From: Bog-473 sp963779735
Lineage (GTDB): Bacteria; Actinomycetota; Acidimicrobiia; Acidimicrobiales; RAAP-2
DNA: 64,000 bases
Assembly: GCA_963779735.1 (NCBI GenBank)
Contig: CAVZZJ010000001.1
Span: 1 to 64,000, forward strand
Direction: 5' to 3'
In this document: in pieces, positions 29,447-38,093 of the stretch
Numbering within the stretch: the stretch's first letter is position 1
How the letters are laid out: each line of letters starts with the position of its first letter
Position numbers and translations under genes: made by a program
The notes under the pieces: generated by a model
Seen by the model: the letters and a program-made list of their open reading frames with translations, nothing else
What the model was told of the DNA's origin: nothing
The model's database searches: none

Positions 29447-30331
29447 TCAGATGCGCTCGAGCGCGTCCCCGTCGAAGAGCGGGGTGATCGACAGGTCGGT
29501 GACGTCGCCGTGCATGTCGGCGTCGGGCGGCCGGGCGGAGGAGTCGGGGCCGCTCGCCACCTCGAGGATCGATCGGAGGAGGCTGGTATCGCTCGAGGAG
29601 TTGAGGAAGATCCCCGGTCGTGACAGCACCCAGCGGACGGCCCTGGCCAAGGCCGCCCGTTCCGTGACGGGTTCGTACCAGCTGTGGTGGGGGGCGCTGT
29701 TGTCGCCCCAGCGCCGGCGGGCCACCGCCTTGATGGTCTGCACGGCGATCCGCCGCCCGGCGCACCGCTCCATCAGCAGCTCAGCGTCGCGCCGATAGCC
29801 GTCGTTCTGCCAGAGGACGAAGTTGCAGGGAAGCAGCACCGAATCGAAGTCGAACCGCTCAATGCTGCGCAGGTGCATGCCGGCGATACGAAGACCGTGA
29901 CCGGTCACGCCGATGAACCGGACCAGTCCCTCGTCGCGGGCCCGCACCAGCGCCTCCACCGCGCCGTTGGGTCCGAGCGCCGTCCGCCACTCCTCCTCCT
30001 CCACCAGATTGTGCAGCTGAATCAGGTCGACCCGGTCGACGCCGAGGCGGGTGAGACTCCGCTCGAGACTGGACCGAGCGTCGGGACCGGTCCGATGGTC
30101 CGTCTTGGTGGCCACGAAGAACCGGTCGCGGTGCCGGGTCAACCAGGGCGCGATCCGCAGCTCCGACTCGCCGTAGGCGGCGGCGGTGTCGATGTGGTTG
30201 ACGCCGAACTCGAGCAGCGTGTCGAGAACGGCGTCAGCCTGGTCTTGGCGCATTCTCCCGAGCGCCGCCGCACCGAACAGGACCCTGCTACTGCGGTGGC
30301 CGGTCCGTCCGAACTCCACCAGATCGAGCAT
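29447..30331 (-). CDS. Aldo/keto reductase
   Basis: A 294-residue AKR TIM-barrel protein. The catalytic tetrad is visible: Asp and Tyr in HIDTAAAYGESE, Lys in FVATKTD and His in LIQLHNL. The NADPH-binding C-terminal segment is less canonical, and the tail (SARPPDADMHGDVTDLSITPLF) is atypical. Such enzymes reduce aldehydes and ketones. It is convergent with the ADH and divergent from the CMD-like gene. Confidence 0.85.
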   Translation of the reverse strand: MLDLVEFGRTGHRSSRVLFGAAALGRMRQDQADAVLDTLLEFGVNHIDTAAAYGESELRIAPWLTRHRDRFFVATKTDHRTGPDARSSLERSLTRLGVDRVDLIQLHNLVEEEEWRTALGPNGAVEALVRARDEGLVRFIGVTGHGLRIAGMHLRSIERFDFDSVLLPCNFVLWQNDGYRRDAELLMERCAGRRIAVQTIKAVARRRWGDNSAPHHSWYEPVTERAALARAVRWVLSRPGIFLNSSSDTSLLRSILEVASGPDSSARPPDADMHGDVTDLSITPLFDGDALERI

Positions 30332-30418
30332 GATGCGGATGCTAGCGCCGCTCGCCGCCCGGCGGTCCCGACGAACGTGCTGGAATCGACCGTGCGATAC
30401 GAGCGAAAGGACGTGGAG

Positions 30419-31216
30419 ATGGCACAGTGGACGAACCGGAACGATCGCCAGGCCGACGCGCGGGCGGAGTACGAGGCGATCATGACGACGCCGAGCCCGG
30501 ACCCGACCGGCGCGTTCGTCGACGCCGGGGTGATCGGGTTCGTGTTCGGCGAAATGTGGCGCCGCGGTGTGCTCACCCCTCGGGACCGGCGGTGGATCAC
30601 GTTGTCGTGCCTGGCCGCCGACGACTCGGCATTTCCGATTGAGTCACATGTGTGGGCCGCACTCAACAGCGGCGACCTGACCATCGAGGAATTCGACGAG
30701 TTCGTGTTGCACCTCGCGACCCAGCTCGGTTGGCCGAAGGCGTCGATGCTCAACATGCACGGGTCGTTGTCGATGATCAAGATCGCCGAGCAGCGCGGAG
30801 AGGCACCGCTCGACGTCGACTTCGAGCCGTGGGCGGATCCCGTGGACGACGGCCTACGCCGGGAGCGTGGAGAAACCGCGTTCCGCGAGGTGCACGGCGT
30901 CGCGTCGCCGCCGGCGCGGACGGCGTTCCGGGGGCGCGCCTACCTCGACTACCTGTACGGGGAGGTCTGGACGCGGGACCGCTGGCTGTCGCGCCGCGAT
31001 CGTCGCATCGTGAGCATCTGCTGCTGCGGGGCGGCGGGAGTCGACGAGGAGACGCGCGAGCACCTGCGCGCCGCGCTGGTGAACGTCGAGCTGACGTTCG
31101 AGGAACTGCAGGAGCTCGTGGTGCACTACGCCGTCTACGTGGGCTGGCCGCTCGGCCGGCACCTCGACGACCTGCTCGTTGAAGCCGCCCAGGCGGCCGG
31201 AGCGGTCGACGCCTAA
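30419..31216 (+). CDS. Carboxymuconolactone decarboxylase-family protein, duplicated domain
   Basis: A 265-residue protein with two CMD-like helical domains, about residues 20-120 and 160-260. Each ends in the family pattern of an EF-EF-LH motif followed by a small hydrophobic GWP (FVLHLATQLGWP and LVVHYAVYVGWP). The AhpD-type CxxC redox pair is not present; the second domain has CCCG instead. A gamma-carboxymuconolactone decarboxylase-like or structural role is possible. ATG at 30419 follows AAAGGACGTGGAG. The long frame upstream of it is antisense to the AKR gene and not real. Confidence 0.78.
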   Translation: MAQWTNRNDRQADARAEYEAIMTTPSPDPTGAFVDAGVIGFVFGEMWRRGVLTPRDRRWITLSCLAADDSAFPIESHVWAALNSGDLTIEEFDEFVLHLATQLGWPKASMLNMHGSLSMIKIAEQRGEAPLDVDFEPWADPVDDGLRRERGETAFREVHGVASPPARTAFRGRAYLDYLYGEVWTRDRWLSRRDRRIVSICCCGAAGVDEETREHLRAALVNVELTFEELQELVVHYAVYVGWPLGRHLDDLLVEAAQAAGAVDA

Positions 31217-31222
31217 GGCGCG

Positions 31223-32392
31223 TCAGTGGATGATCGCGGCAATGTTCCCACCGAAGAAACCCTCGGCGTGCTCCGCCGGGATCTCCTGGTCGAGACGGGC
31301 GCGGTACTCCTCGAGCGTGCTGAGACCCTCGGGATGGGGGAAATCGGTCGCGAACGCAAATGACCCGGGCAGGGCGTCCATGGCCCGTAGGACCCCGGGC
31401 GTCACGTCGGTCGGGAAGCTGCAGACCACGGTGGTCTGCGCTCGCATGTAGTCCGCCGGGGATCGATCGAGGGACGGGTCGAGCGGTCGCCCCGTGATCT
31501 GCTCGAAGCTCCAGGACGCACCGTCGACCCGTGGGCCGAGTGCCAAGAACCACTCGGTGGTGAGCTCCGCCGTGACGACCCGCAGCTCGGGGTAGCGGTG
31601 AAAGACACCGTTCACCGCGAAGTCGGCCAGCGTCATCTGAGCCGCCGTCGGCCCGAACAGCACCATCATCAACTTCACGTGCGTATCGCGGTCGTTGTCG
31701 CACCACCCGTCGGCGTGGTCGAACAGCGATCCCATGCGCGAGTGGACGTGCCAGGTCAGCGCGACGTCATTCTCGACGAACAGTTGCCACACCGGATCGA
31801 ACATCGGATGGGACGGGCGCAGGCCGTCGATCAGGCCGGGGCACACCATCGCCTGGCGGATACCTGACTTCGACAAGAACCGCAGTTGGTCCTGGAGCCA
31901 CGCGCTGCGGCCACCGTCGAGCACCAGGTGACCCACCGGGTGCAGGCGGCCGCCGCCGGCTTGCGCCACTTCGGCGGCCCAGCGGTTCCATGCCGCGCAG
32001 TTGACATGCAACGCGTCGATGTCATGGGCCAGAACCGCCTCCCAGTTGAACCCCCGGTTGGGGAAGAGCACGGCCTCGTCTATGCCCCATTCGTCCATCT
32101 TGGCCAGCCGCGCCGCCGGGTCGTGATGGTGCGCGGGGGTGTTCTCCAGACGGTGCACCTCGTCAATCTCGAGTTCGGCGCGCCGACGGTTTCGGAGATC
32201 GCCGGGATGTGCCCAGTTCCCCACCTCGAAGGTGTCGAGCAGGTAGAGCTGGCGGCCGGCAAAGGTCAACCAGGGATACCCCTTGTCGTCCTCGGTGACG
32301 CACAGGGCGAGCTCACGATCACACGCCGGCGAGTGACTCCTCCACATGTCGGGACGTTCGTCGAGATGGGCGTCGGCATCAATGATCGTCAT
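31223..32392 (-). CDS. Amidohydrolase-2 family protein
   Basis: A 389-residue amidohydrolase-2 barrel protein starting MTIIDADAHLDERPDMW, with the Asp-x-His metal motif at the N-terminus. It has a His in LTWHVHSRMGS and the closing metal Asp in FATDFPHPEG. These proteins decarboxylate or hydrolyse substrates derived from aromatic rings. It is convergent with the CMD-like gene, 7 bp from its stop. It is only distantly similar to the amidohydrolases at 41.5 and 50.6 kb. Confidence 0.83.
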   Translation of the reverse strand: MTIIDADAHLDERPDMWRSHSPACDRELALCVTEDDKGYPWLTFAGRQLYLLDTFEVGNWAHPGDLRNRRRAELEIDEVHRLENTPAHHHDPAARLAKMDEWGIDEAVLFPNRGFNWEAVLAHDIDALHVNCAAWNRWAAEVAQAGGGRLHPVGHLVLDGGRSAWLQDQLRFLSKSGIRQAMVCPGLIDGLRPSHPMFDPVWQLFVENDVALTWHVHSRMGSLFDHADGWCDNDRDTHVKLMMVLFGPTAAQMTLADFAVNGVFHRYPELRVVTAELTTEWFLALGPRVDGASWSFEQITGRPLDPSLDRSPADYMRAQTTVVCSFPTDVTPGVLRAMDALPGSFAFATDFPHPEGLSTLEEYRARLDQEIPAEHAEGFFGGNIAAIIH

Positions 32393-32537
32393 GCTCGACC
32401 TCCGTGTTACTGGGGATCCGACGACTCTATCGGCGTGCGCGGCGTCCTTCCGCCCGACCGCGTACCCTCTCGGTAGAGTCGAGCAATGGCGAAGTCCACG
32501 TGGGCCTCACCAACTCGCCGAAAAGGGGGAAGACGTC

Positions 32538-32843
32538 ATGGCGAAGGACCAGAAGGTCACCGGTGACGTCGGAACGAAGCTCCTCCTCGAAAACGACCGG
32601 GTCAAGATCTGGGAGATGGACCTGCGGCCCGGCGAGGAGTCGGCCGACCATCACCACGATCTGGACTACATCCTGGTCATCCTCGAAGGGGACCGCATCG
32701 CCGGAATCTGCACCGATGGCCGAGAGGACATCTATGCCGACGTGCAACTCGGCGTCACGGTGTACGTGAAGGCGGGCGGGACCGAGATCGCCCGAAACGT
32801 CGGTGACAAGCGGTACCACGAGATCATCATCGAACTGAAATGA
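32538..32843 (+). CDS. Small cupin-domain protein
   Basis: A 101-residue single cupin. The metal motif 1 region is ESADHHHDLDYILVILEGD and the second motif ends near VGDKRYHEIIIEL. Small cupins of this kind appear as dioxygenase-like or accessory proteins. ATG at 32538 follows AAAAGGGGGAAGACGTC; upstream residues in the same frame are non-coding. Its substrate is unknown. It stands alone. Confidence 0.8.
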   Translation: MAKDQKVTGDVGTKLLLENDRVKIWEMDLRPGEESADHHHDLDYILVILEGDRIAGICTDGREDIYADVQLGVTVYVKAGGTEIARNVGDKRYHEIIIELK

Positions 32844-32983
32844 ACGGGCGGCGTCTCGTCCGGCCGCGGGTCGGCCCATCGGCTCCTTGGGTCGCCTCCA
32901 GAACGGCTGCTTGGGTCGGCGTTGCGCGTCGTGCGTGCCAACGCAGAAGGAGACGCAGGGCGCCGAACGAGGCAACCCTGTGT

Positions 32984-33020
32984 AGTGTTAGTTGACACTT
33001 GCGTAAGCCATCACTAATAT
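32984..33020 (+). promoter_or_regulatory. Near-consensus promoter with operator, ArsR gene
   Basis: TTGACA (32992-32997) and TAATAT (33015-33020) are spaced by exactly 17 bp, a textbook primary-sigma promoter. AGTGT (32984-32988) and ACACT (32995-32999) form an inverted repeat over the -35, a likely ArsR operator. The -10 ends only 7 bp before the ATG at 33028, so the transcript should be leaderless. Confidence 0.75.
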
Positions 33021-33027
33021 AGCTGCC

Positions 33028-33351
33028 ATGGATGCCGCCTTCAGGGCCCTCGTCGAACCCCGCCGCCGGGAGATCCTCAAGCTGGTGTGGGCCGATGAGC
33101 TCCCCGCGACGCAGATTGCCGCCCAGTTCGGCGACGTCACCCGGTCGGCCGTCTCCCAACACCTCGGCGTGCTCCGGGAAGCCGAGCTGGTCATAGAGCG
33201 GAGGGACGGAACCCGGCGCCTCTACCGGGCCAATCACGCCCAGATGGACCGCCTTCGCCAGTTCCTCGACGAGTACTGGACCGCCGGTCTGCAGCGTCTG
33301 CAGCATCTGGCCGAATCGGCCGAACGAGAGAAAGGAACCACCGATGGCTGA
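33028..33351 (+). CDS. ArsR-family repressor
   Basis: A 107-residue winged-helix ArsR-type regulator with the recognition region LPATQIAAQFGDVTRSAVSQHLGVLREAELV and the wing RRDGTRRLYRAN. The metal-binding Cys motifs of classic ArsR/SmtB are absent, as is usual for the SRPBCC-linked subfamily. Its stop overlaps the start of the next gene by 8 bp. It probably represses its own two-gene unit through the operator just upstream. Confidence 0.88.
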   Translation: MDAAFRALVEPRRREILKLVWADELPATQIAAQFGDVTRSAVSQHLGVLREAELVIERRDGTRRLYRANHAQMDRLRQFLDEYWTAGLQRLQHLAESAEREKGTTDG

Positions 33352-33793
33352 ACTGACCCGGGAGGTCGTCGTCGACGCCAGTCCCAGCACGATCTTCCCC
33401 TTCCTCACCGACCCGGCGCAGCACATCCGGTGGATGGGCACCGAGGCCGAGCTCCTCCCGAAGGTCGGCGGCACCTACCGGGTGCTGGTGCAAGGCAAGC
33501 ACCCCGGGGTGGGCGAGTTCGTGGAGGTCGTGCCGGACCGCAAGGTGGTGTTCACCTTCGGATGGGACGAGCCCGACCATCCCATACCCGCCGGCTCCAC
33601 CGAGGTCGAGATCACGCTGATCCCCGACGGCGCCAAGACCCGCGTACGCCTCGTGCACCGGGGTCTGCCCGCCGACGCCGTGGCCGACCACACCCAAGGC
33701 TGGGATCACTACCTCGACCGGCTCGCCGTCGCCAGCGCGGGCGGCGACGCCGGTCCGGACTCCTCAGCCGAGGACGCGGTAGCCGGTGGATGA
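33344..33793 (+). CDS. SRPBCC (AHSA1-like) domain protein
   Basis: A 149-residue START-like protein of the AHSA1/CalC group. TREVVVDASPSTIFPFLTDPAQHIRWMGTEAEL and the VFTFGWDEPDHPIPAGSTEVEITL strand pair are characteristic. These bind hydrophobic small molecules in a deep cavity. Its fixed association with the overlapping ArsR gene is a widespread bacterial pair whose ligand is mostly unknown. Confidence 0.85.
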   Translation: MAELTREVVVDASPSTIFPFLTDPAQHIRWMGTEAELLPKVGGTYRVLVQGKHPGVGEFVEVVPDRKVVFTFGWDEPDHPIPAGSTEVEITLIPDGAKTRVRLVHRGLPADAVADHTQGWDHYLDRLAVASAGGDAGPDSSAEDAVAGG

Positions 33794-33836
33794 GTCAAGG
33801 AGTGCATGAGCTCGGAACCGAGAGGAAGGCGGACAT

Positions 33837-34511
33837 GTGCAGATGAAGACACCTCCGATCGTGTCGCCCCAGGAGTGGGAGACGGCGCGCCGGCAACTGT
33901 TGGCGAAGGAGAAGGAGCTGACCCGCGCCCGGGACGCGCTGGCCGCCGAACGTCGGCGGATGCCGTGGCTGGCCGTGCAGAGGACGTACCAGTTCGAAGG
34001 GCCCACGGGCGGGGCGAGCCTGCTCGACCTCTTCGAGGGGCGTCGCCAGCTGATCGTCTACCGCGCCTTCTTCGAACCCGGCGTGTCGGGCTGGCCCGAC
34101 CATGCCTGCCCCGGCTGCTCCCTGGTAGCCGACCAGGTGGCCCACGTCGCCCATCTGAACGCTCGCGATACCACCCTGGCCTTCGCCTCGCGAGCGCCAC
34201 AGCCGGACATAGGGCGCGTGAAGGCGCGGATGGGCTGGACGATGCCCTGGTACACCATGACCGACGACTTCGACGCCGACTTCGGCGTGGACGAGTGGCA
34301 CGGCACGAACGCGTTCATCCGCGACGGCGACCGCGTGTTCCGTACCTACTTCGTCAACAACCGCGGCGATGAAGCGATGGGGAGCACCTGGAGCTACCTC
34401 GACCTGACGGCGCTCGGTCGGCAAGAGGACTGGGAAGACTCGCCGGAGGGCTACCCCCAGAGTCCACCGTACGCGTGGTGGAACTGGCACGACGACTACC
34501 CCGACGGCTGA
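33837..34511 (+). CDS. DUF899 thioredoxin-like protein
   Basis: A 224-residue DUF899 member. It has a thioredoxin-like fold with the redox pair in HACPGCSLV (Cys91 and Cys94), the SRAPQPDIGRVKARMGW segment and the terminal AWWNWHDDYPDG. Function is unproven; a disulfide or peroxiredoxin-like role is inferred from the fold. Start is GTG 33837 or ATG 33843, both after GAGAGGAAGGC. It is the third gene in the ArsR/SRPBCC direction, 43 bp downstream, and is likely co-transcribed. Confidence 0.85.
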   Translation: MQMKTPPIVSPQEWETARRQLLAKEKELTRARDALAAERRRMPWLAVQRTYQFEGPTGGASLLDLFEGRRQLIVYRAFFEPGVSGWPDHACPGCSLVADQVAHVAHLNARDTTLAFASRAPQPDIGRVKARMGWTMPWYTMTDDFDADFGVDEWHGTNAFIRDGDRVFRTYFVNNRGDEAMGSTWSYLDLTALGRQEDWEDSPEGYPQSPPYAWWNWHDDYPDG

Positions 34512-34707
34512 TCGTGCCCGGCGGGGAGCGACCCCGAACAGAGGCGACCTCGACCCCGCCGATCCGCTGACCCCAACGGGGGGGTCGCCAGCGCGAAGCT
34601 TCGCCTGAAGGCCGGCGGCGGGTCCGGCCATCTCCCCGCCAGCCGCTCGGTACATTTGCACCTGGTGCGACCACGGCATGGGTGGCGACCGGGAAGGGGC
34701 GTGCACG

Positions 34708-35766
34708 GTGACCAAGCGGTGGCAAAGCCGACCCCCGGGTTCGACCTGGGGCGACTGGGGAGAGGACGACGAGCTCGGGCGCATCAACCTGGTCACCCCC
34801 GAGAAGGTGCTCCAGGGCGTCCGAGAGGTCGAGGCGGGCGTCAGCTTCTGCCTCAGCCTGCCGCTCGACTACCCCGGGGGGACCGCCCTCAATCAGCGCC
34901 GCCACCCGCCGGTGGTCGCCCCCACCGAGGACATGAAGGGCGAGCCCGCCCTCTTCTACAACGTCCGCATGAGCCAAATGGAGGACTGGGGGGATCCCAA
35001 GTACGTCGACGTATGGGCCGACGACGTGGTGACCCTCTCGCTGCAGTACTCGACCCAGTGGGACTCCCTCGCCCACGTCGGTGCCGAGTTCGACGCCGAC
35101 GGCGACGGGGTGGAGGAGGCCGTCTACTACAACGGCTACCGCGCCGGAATCGACTTGGTCGGGCCCCGGGCCGACGCCCGCGGCGACGGTGGCCCGCACC
35201 GGGCCTTCGCTCACCACCTCGGCCTCGAGCACATGGCGCAACACGGCGTCCAGGGGCGGGGGGTGCTCGTCGACCTGGCCCACCACCTGGGCCACGACTG
35301 GAAGAGGGTGGGCCGCCAGACGCTGGAGGAGATCATGGCCGCCGACGGCGTCGTGGTCGAGCCCGGTGACATCCTGCTGCTGCACACCGGCTTCGCCACC
35401 AAGGTGCTGGAGTGGGAGCGCGACCCGGACCCGGTCAAGATCCACACGTCGTGCTCCTACCTCGACGCCCGAGACGAGTCACTGCTCGAGTGGATCGCCG
35501 ACTCGCAGATCTCGGGCCTGGTGGCCGACAACTACGCCGTCGAGGGGCTCCTCGGAAAGGACCGGGACCCTAGCCGGCACTCCTTCCTTCCCATCCACCA
35601 CCTCTGCCTGTTCAAATTGGGTGTCCCCCTGGGAGAGATGTGGTACCTGCACGACCTAGCCACCTGGCTTCGCCAGCACGGCCGCAACCGCTTCCTGCTC
35701 ACCGCCCCGCCGCTGCGCATGCCCGGGGTGGTGGGCTCGCCGGTGACACCGATCGCCACCGTGTGA
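34708..35766 (+). CDS. Cyclase-family (kynurenine formamidase-like) hydrolase
   Basis: A protein of about 352 residues in the metal-dependent cyclase family. The metal motif appears as STQWDSLAHVG, with later RGVLVDLAHHLG, VEPGDILLLHTG and the substrate region VADNYAVEG. Relatives hydrolyse N-formylkynurenine or cyclic carboxylates. GTG at 34708 is preferred over the ATG at 34678 because GGGAAGGGG lies 8 bp before it. It stands alone in its direction. Confidence 0.8.
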   Translation: MTKRWQSRPPGSTWGDWGEDDELGRINLVTPEKVLQGVREVEAGVSFCLSLPLDYPGGTALNQRRHPPVVAPTEDMKGEPALFYNVRMSQMEDWGDPKYVDVWADDVVTLSLQYSTQWDSLAHVGAEFDADGDGVEEAVYYNGYRAGIDLVGPRADARGDGGPHRAFAHHLGLEHMAQHGVQGRGVLVDLAHHLGHDWKRVGRQTLEEIMAADGVVVEPGDILLLHTGFATKVLEWERDPDPVKIHTSCSYLDARDESLLEWIADSQISGLVADNYAVEGLLGKDRDPSRHSFLPIHHLCLFKLGVPLGEMWYLHDLATWLRQHGRNRFLLTAPPLRMPGVVGSPVTPIATV

Positions 35767-35876
35767 GAGCCGGCGTGCCCCTTGGTCGCCGATCCCGCCG
35801 GGCGACACGGAACGGTCCGGGTGCCCTACTGCGGGCCGCCGTTCACCGAGGAGCATGGTTGCGAATACAGTTCGTC

Positions 35877-37412
35877 ATGATCACGACCAGGATCCCGGTA
35901 CGTGTGGCTAGGCGGCCGTGCACGAGCGCCCTGATCGCCGTGGTGACCTTCTGTGCCGGTGCCTCGTTGGTGGCCATGACAGGGAGCCCGGCGGCGGCGA
36001 TGGTGGCCTCGGGCGGCAGCAGCCTCAACACCTACAAGCTTTCCGGAGCGGTCAACGGAACCCTGAAGGACGGTCCGGTCGCCGGCTGCCCGTACGGGGG
36101 GATCAACAACAAGGGATTCATCGACCTGAACGATCTCGTCGGCTCGGTCTCGGGACTGAAGGGCGTTGCGAGTTGGGGGCTCGACGTGAACGTCAAGAAG
36201 AACGGCACGTTCTCGTTCAAGGGGCTCGTGGGTGGGGACCCGAACGCCGAACTCAACGTGTCGCTGAAAGACGGGAACATCGCCAAGGGCGTGCTGGACA
36301 ACTTCTTCGCCCGCAGCGGCACCGTGACCGTAAAGGGCGAGTCCGGTTCGATCAACGCAACGATGAGCGCGACGAGTGGAAAGACGCTCAAACTGGTGGC
36401 GCGCTGGGCCTGCGGTGCTCCGGCCGCCGCCCAGGCGGTCGCCGGCTCGGGATGGAAGACGCCGGCCGTGGTCGACCATGCCCACGGCGACACGAGCGCG
36501 CCCAACCTCACCAGCATTTCGTGTCCCAGCACCACCTTCTGCGCCGCGGTCGACAACAAGGGATCCGTGACCTTGCTGCAGGGCTCGAGCTGGTCCACGC
36601 CGGCGAGCATCGATTCGAACGCCACCTCCAACTTCAACGACGCCATGGGTACGGTCTCGTGCGCTTCGACGACCTTTTGTGTCGCAGGTGACGATCTCGA
36701 CGACGTGTACACCTACAACGGCTCGAGCTGGAGTGCCCCGGACCAGTTGAACGCATCGGTGACGTCGCCGACCGTCTCCTTCTCGGTCTCGTGCCCCTCC
36801 ACCTCGTTCTGCATGGCGGTGGATGGCGACTTCAACGCCTACACCTACAACGGATCCACGTGGTCCGCCGCCCAGGTGATCGACCCCAACACGCTGGAGG
36901 GGATCGTCATAGGGGAGGTCTCCTGCGCCAGCGCGACCTTCTGCGAGGCGGCCTTCGGGAGCAAGACCGTCACCTACGATGGGACGACCTGGTCGGCGCC
37001 GGTCAGTGTCGGCACTACGTCGGAGATCGGATCCGGCCAAACTCCGGGCATTGAGGCGCTCTCGTGCCCCTCGACCACATTCTGCGCCGGGGTGGGTACG
37101 ACGCCGGACAACCAGGGGTACCTCGACACCTTCGACGGCACCTCGTGGTCGGCGCCGGTGATCAAGAAGACCGATCTCGGACCACAGGCGTTCGTCTCGG
37201 TCTCGTGCCCCACGACGTCGTTCTGCATGGCGCCCGGCCTCGACGGGTGGGTCACCTACAGCGGATCGGCGTGGTCGGCGCCGCAGACCTTCTCCGACCC
37301 CGGGGGCCCCATTGGCGAGGGACCCCTGTACGCCAACGCCGTCTCGTGCCCTTCGGCCAAGTTCTGCGAGGAAGTGGAGAACGACGGGTACGCCGATTCC
37401 TGGAGGCAGTAG
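35877..37412 (+). CDS. Secreted beta-propeller-like protein with seven Cys-pair repeats
   Basis: About 511 residues with an N-terminal signal (basic start, hydrophobic core around residues 18-35, small residues before MVASGG). Residues 45-180 form a beta-rich domain of unknown family (YKLSGAVNGTLKDG, NGTFSFKGLVGG). From about residue 191 come seven repeats of about 40-50 residues, each with a core like SCPSTTFCAAVD and most ending in GSSWSAP. The last repeat lacks its closing strand and the first is preceded by GWKTPAVVD, so a velcro-closed seven-bladed propeller is likely. Each blade has one Cys pair, probably a disulfide. ATG at 35877 sets the signal peptide. Role unknown; extracellular binding is inferred. 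Confidence 0.78.
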   Translation: MITTRIPVRVARRPCTSALIAVVTFCAGASLVAMTGSPAAAMVASGGSSLNTYKLSGAVNGTLKDGPVAGCPYGGINNKGFIDLNDLVGSVSGLKGVASWGLDVNVKKNGTFSFKGLVGGDPNAELNVSLKDGNIAKGVLDNFFARSGTVTVKGESGSINATMSATSGKTLKLVARWACGAPAAAQAVAGSGWKTPAVVDHAHGDTSAPNLTSISCPSTTFCAAVDNKGSVTLLQGSSWSTPASIDSNATSNFNDAMGTVSCASTTFCVAGDDLDDVYTYNGSSWSAPDQLNASVTSPTVSFSVSCPSTSFCMAVDGDFNAYTYNGSTWSAAQVIDPNTLEGIVIGEVSCASATFCEAAFGSKTVTYDGTTWSAPVSVGTTSEIGSGQTPGIEALSCPSTTFCAGVGTTPDNQGYLDTFDGTSWSAPVIKKTDLGPQAFVSVSCPTTSFCMAPGLDGWVTYSGSAWSAPQTFSDPGGPIGEGPLYANAVSCPSAKFCEEVENDGYADSWRQ

Positions 37413-37510
37413 GGCCTCTGTCCACTGTCACAGGCTTCCAGAGCGTCGTCAGCGAACCGCGACCTGGACCATGAGAACGCCGGTGACCGTGGCCACGGCC
37501 ACCAGAGGGG

Positions 37511-37969
37511 TCATGTGGTCGACGCGTTGAGGGCCTCCAGCGACCCGAAGTCGACCGAGAGGATCCCCTCCGGCGTCTCGTAGAGGAGGCTGTGGGCCCC
37601 GGCGAGGGTCGAGAAGATCTCCAGCGTCCGGCAGCCCTCCGGGCCCGCAGTGTGCGGTCCGTAGGCCTCACCGGGACGAGCGATCATGACGTCCCCCGGT
37701 CCCAGTTCGAGGTCGTTCTCCTCGACCTTGAGGCTTCCCTCCAGAATGACCTCGAACCGTTCGCAGCTGTGGGCGTGCCTCGGCAAGACCGAGTTCGGAG
37801 GCATGGTGAAGATCAGGGTGGCCGGGGCTGTCTCGTCGGCCGGATCGCCCAGCACGTGCATGGTGGCCGGCGTGAGCCCGCTGGCTTCCATGATCTGGGC
37901 CATGTCGGCCAGGTGCGGTGGGTAGCGGTTCCAATACTCCTCACTGTCCTTCTTCATGAAGTAGGGCAT
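37511..37969 (-). CDS. Cupin-domain protein
   Basis: A 152-residue single-cupin protein with motif 1 VLPRHAHSCERFEVILEG and motif 2 PGDVMIARPGEAYGPHTA. The core fits a metal-binding cupin. ATG at 37969 is chosen because the sequence before it is a GAGAAG hexamer repeat rather than coding. It is near, but not coupled to, the P450 gene at 38.1-39.3 kb. The substrate is unknown. Confidence 0.8.
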   Translation of the reverse strand: MPYFMKKDSEEYWNRYPPHLADMAQIMEASGLTPATMHVLGDPADETAPATLIFTMPPNSVLPRHAHSCERFEVILEGSLKVEENDLELGPGDVMIARPGEAYGPHTAGPEGCRTLEIFSTLAGAHSLLYETPEGILSVDFGSLEALNASTT

Positions 37970-37971
37970 CT

Positions 37972-38001
37972 CTTCTCCTTCTCCTTCTCCTTCTCCTTCT
38001 C
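37972..38001. repeat. Five GAGAAG hexamers forming a repeated Shine-Dalgarno region
   Basis: On the minus strand the leader of the cupin gene is five perfect GAGAAG units followed by two bases and ATG (37969). Each unit can pair with the anti-Shine-Dalgarno sequence. A looser purine tract continues to about 38014. Slippage here would change the number and spacing of ribosome-binding sites. Confidence 0.85.
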
Positions 38002-38093
38002 GTTCTCTCTCTCGCTCGTCGCACAGTTCGAGATGGGCGCGCCGTGGCCATGGCGTCGATGGCGCGCCGGGGTCCACCGGATCCTCGGGAGGT

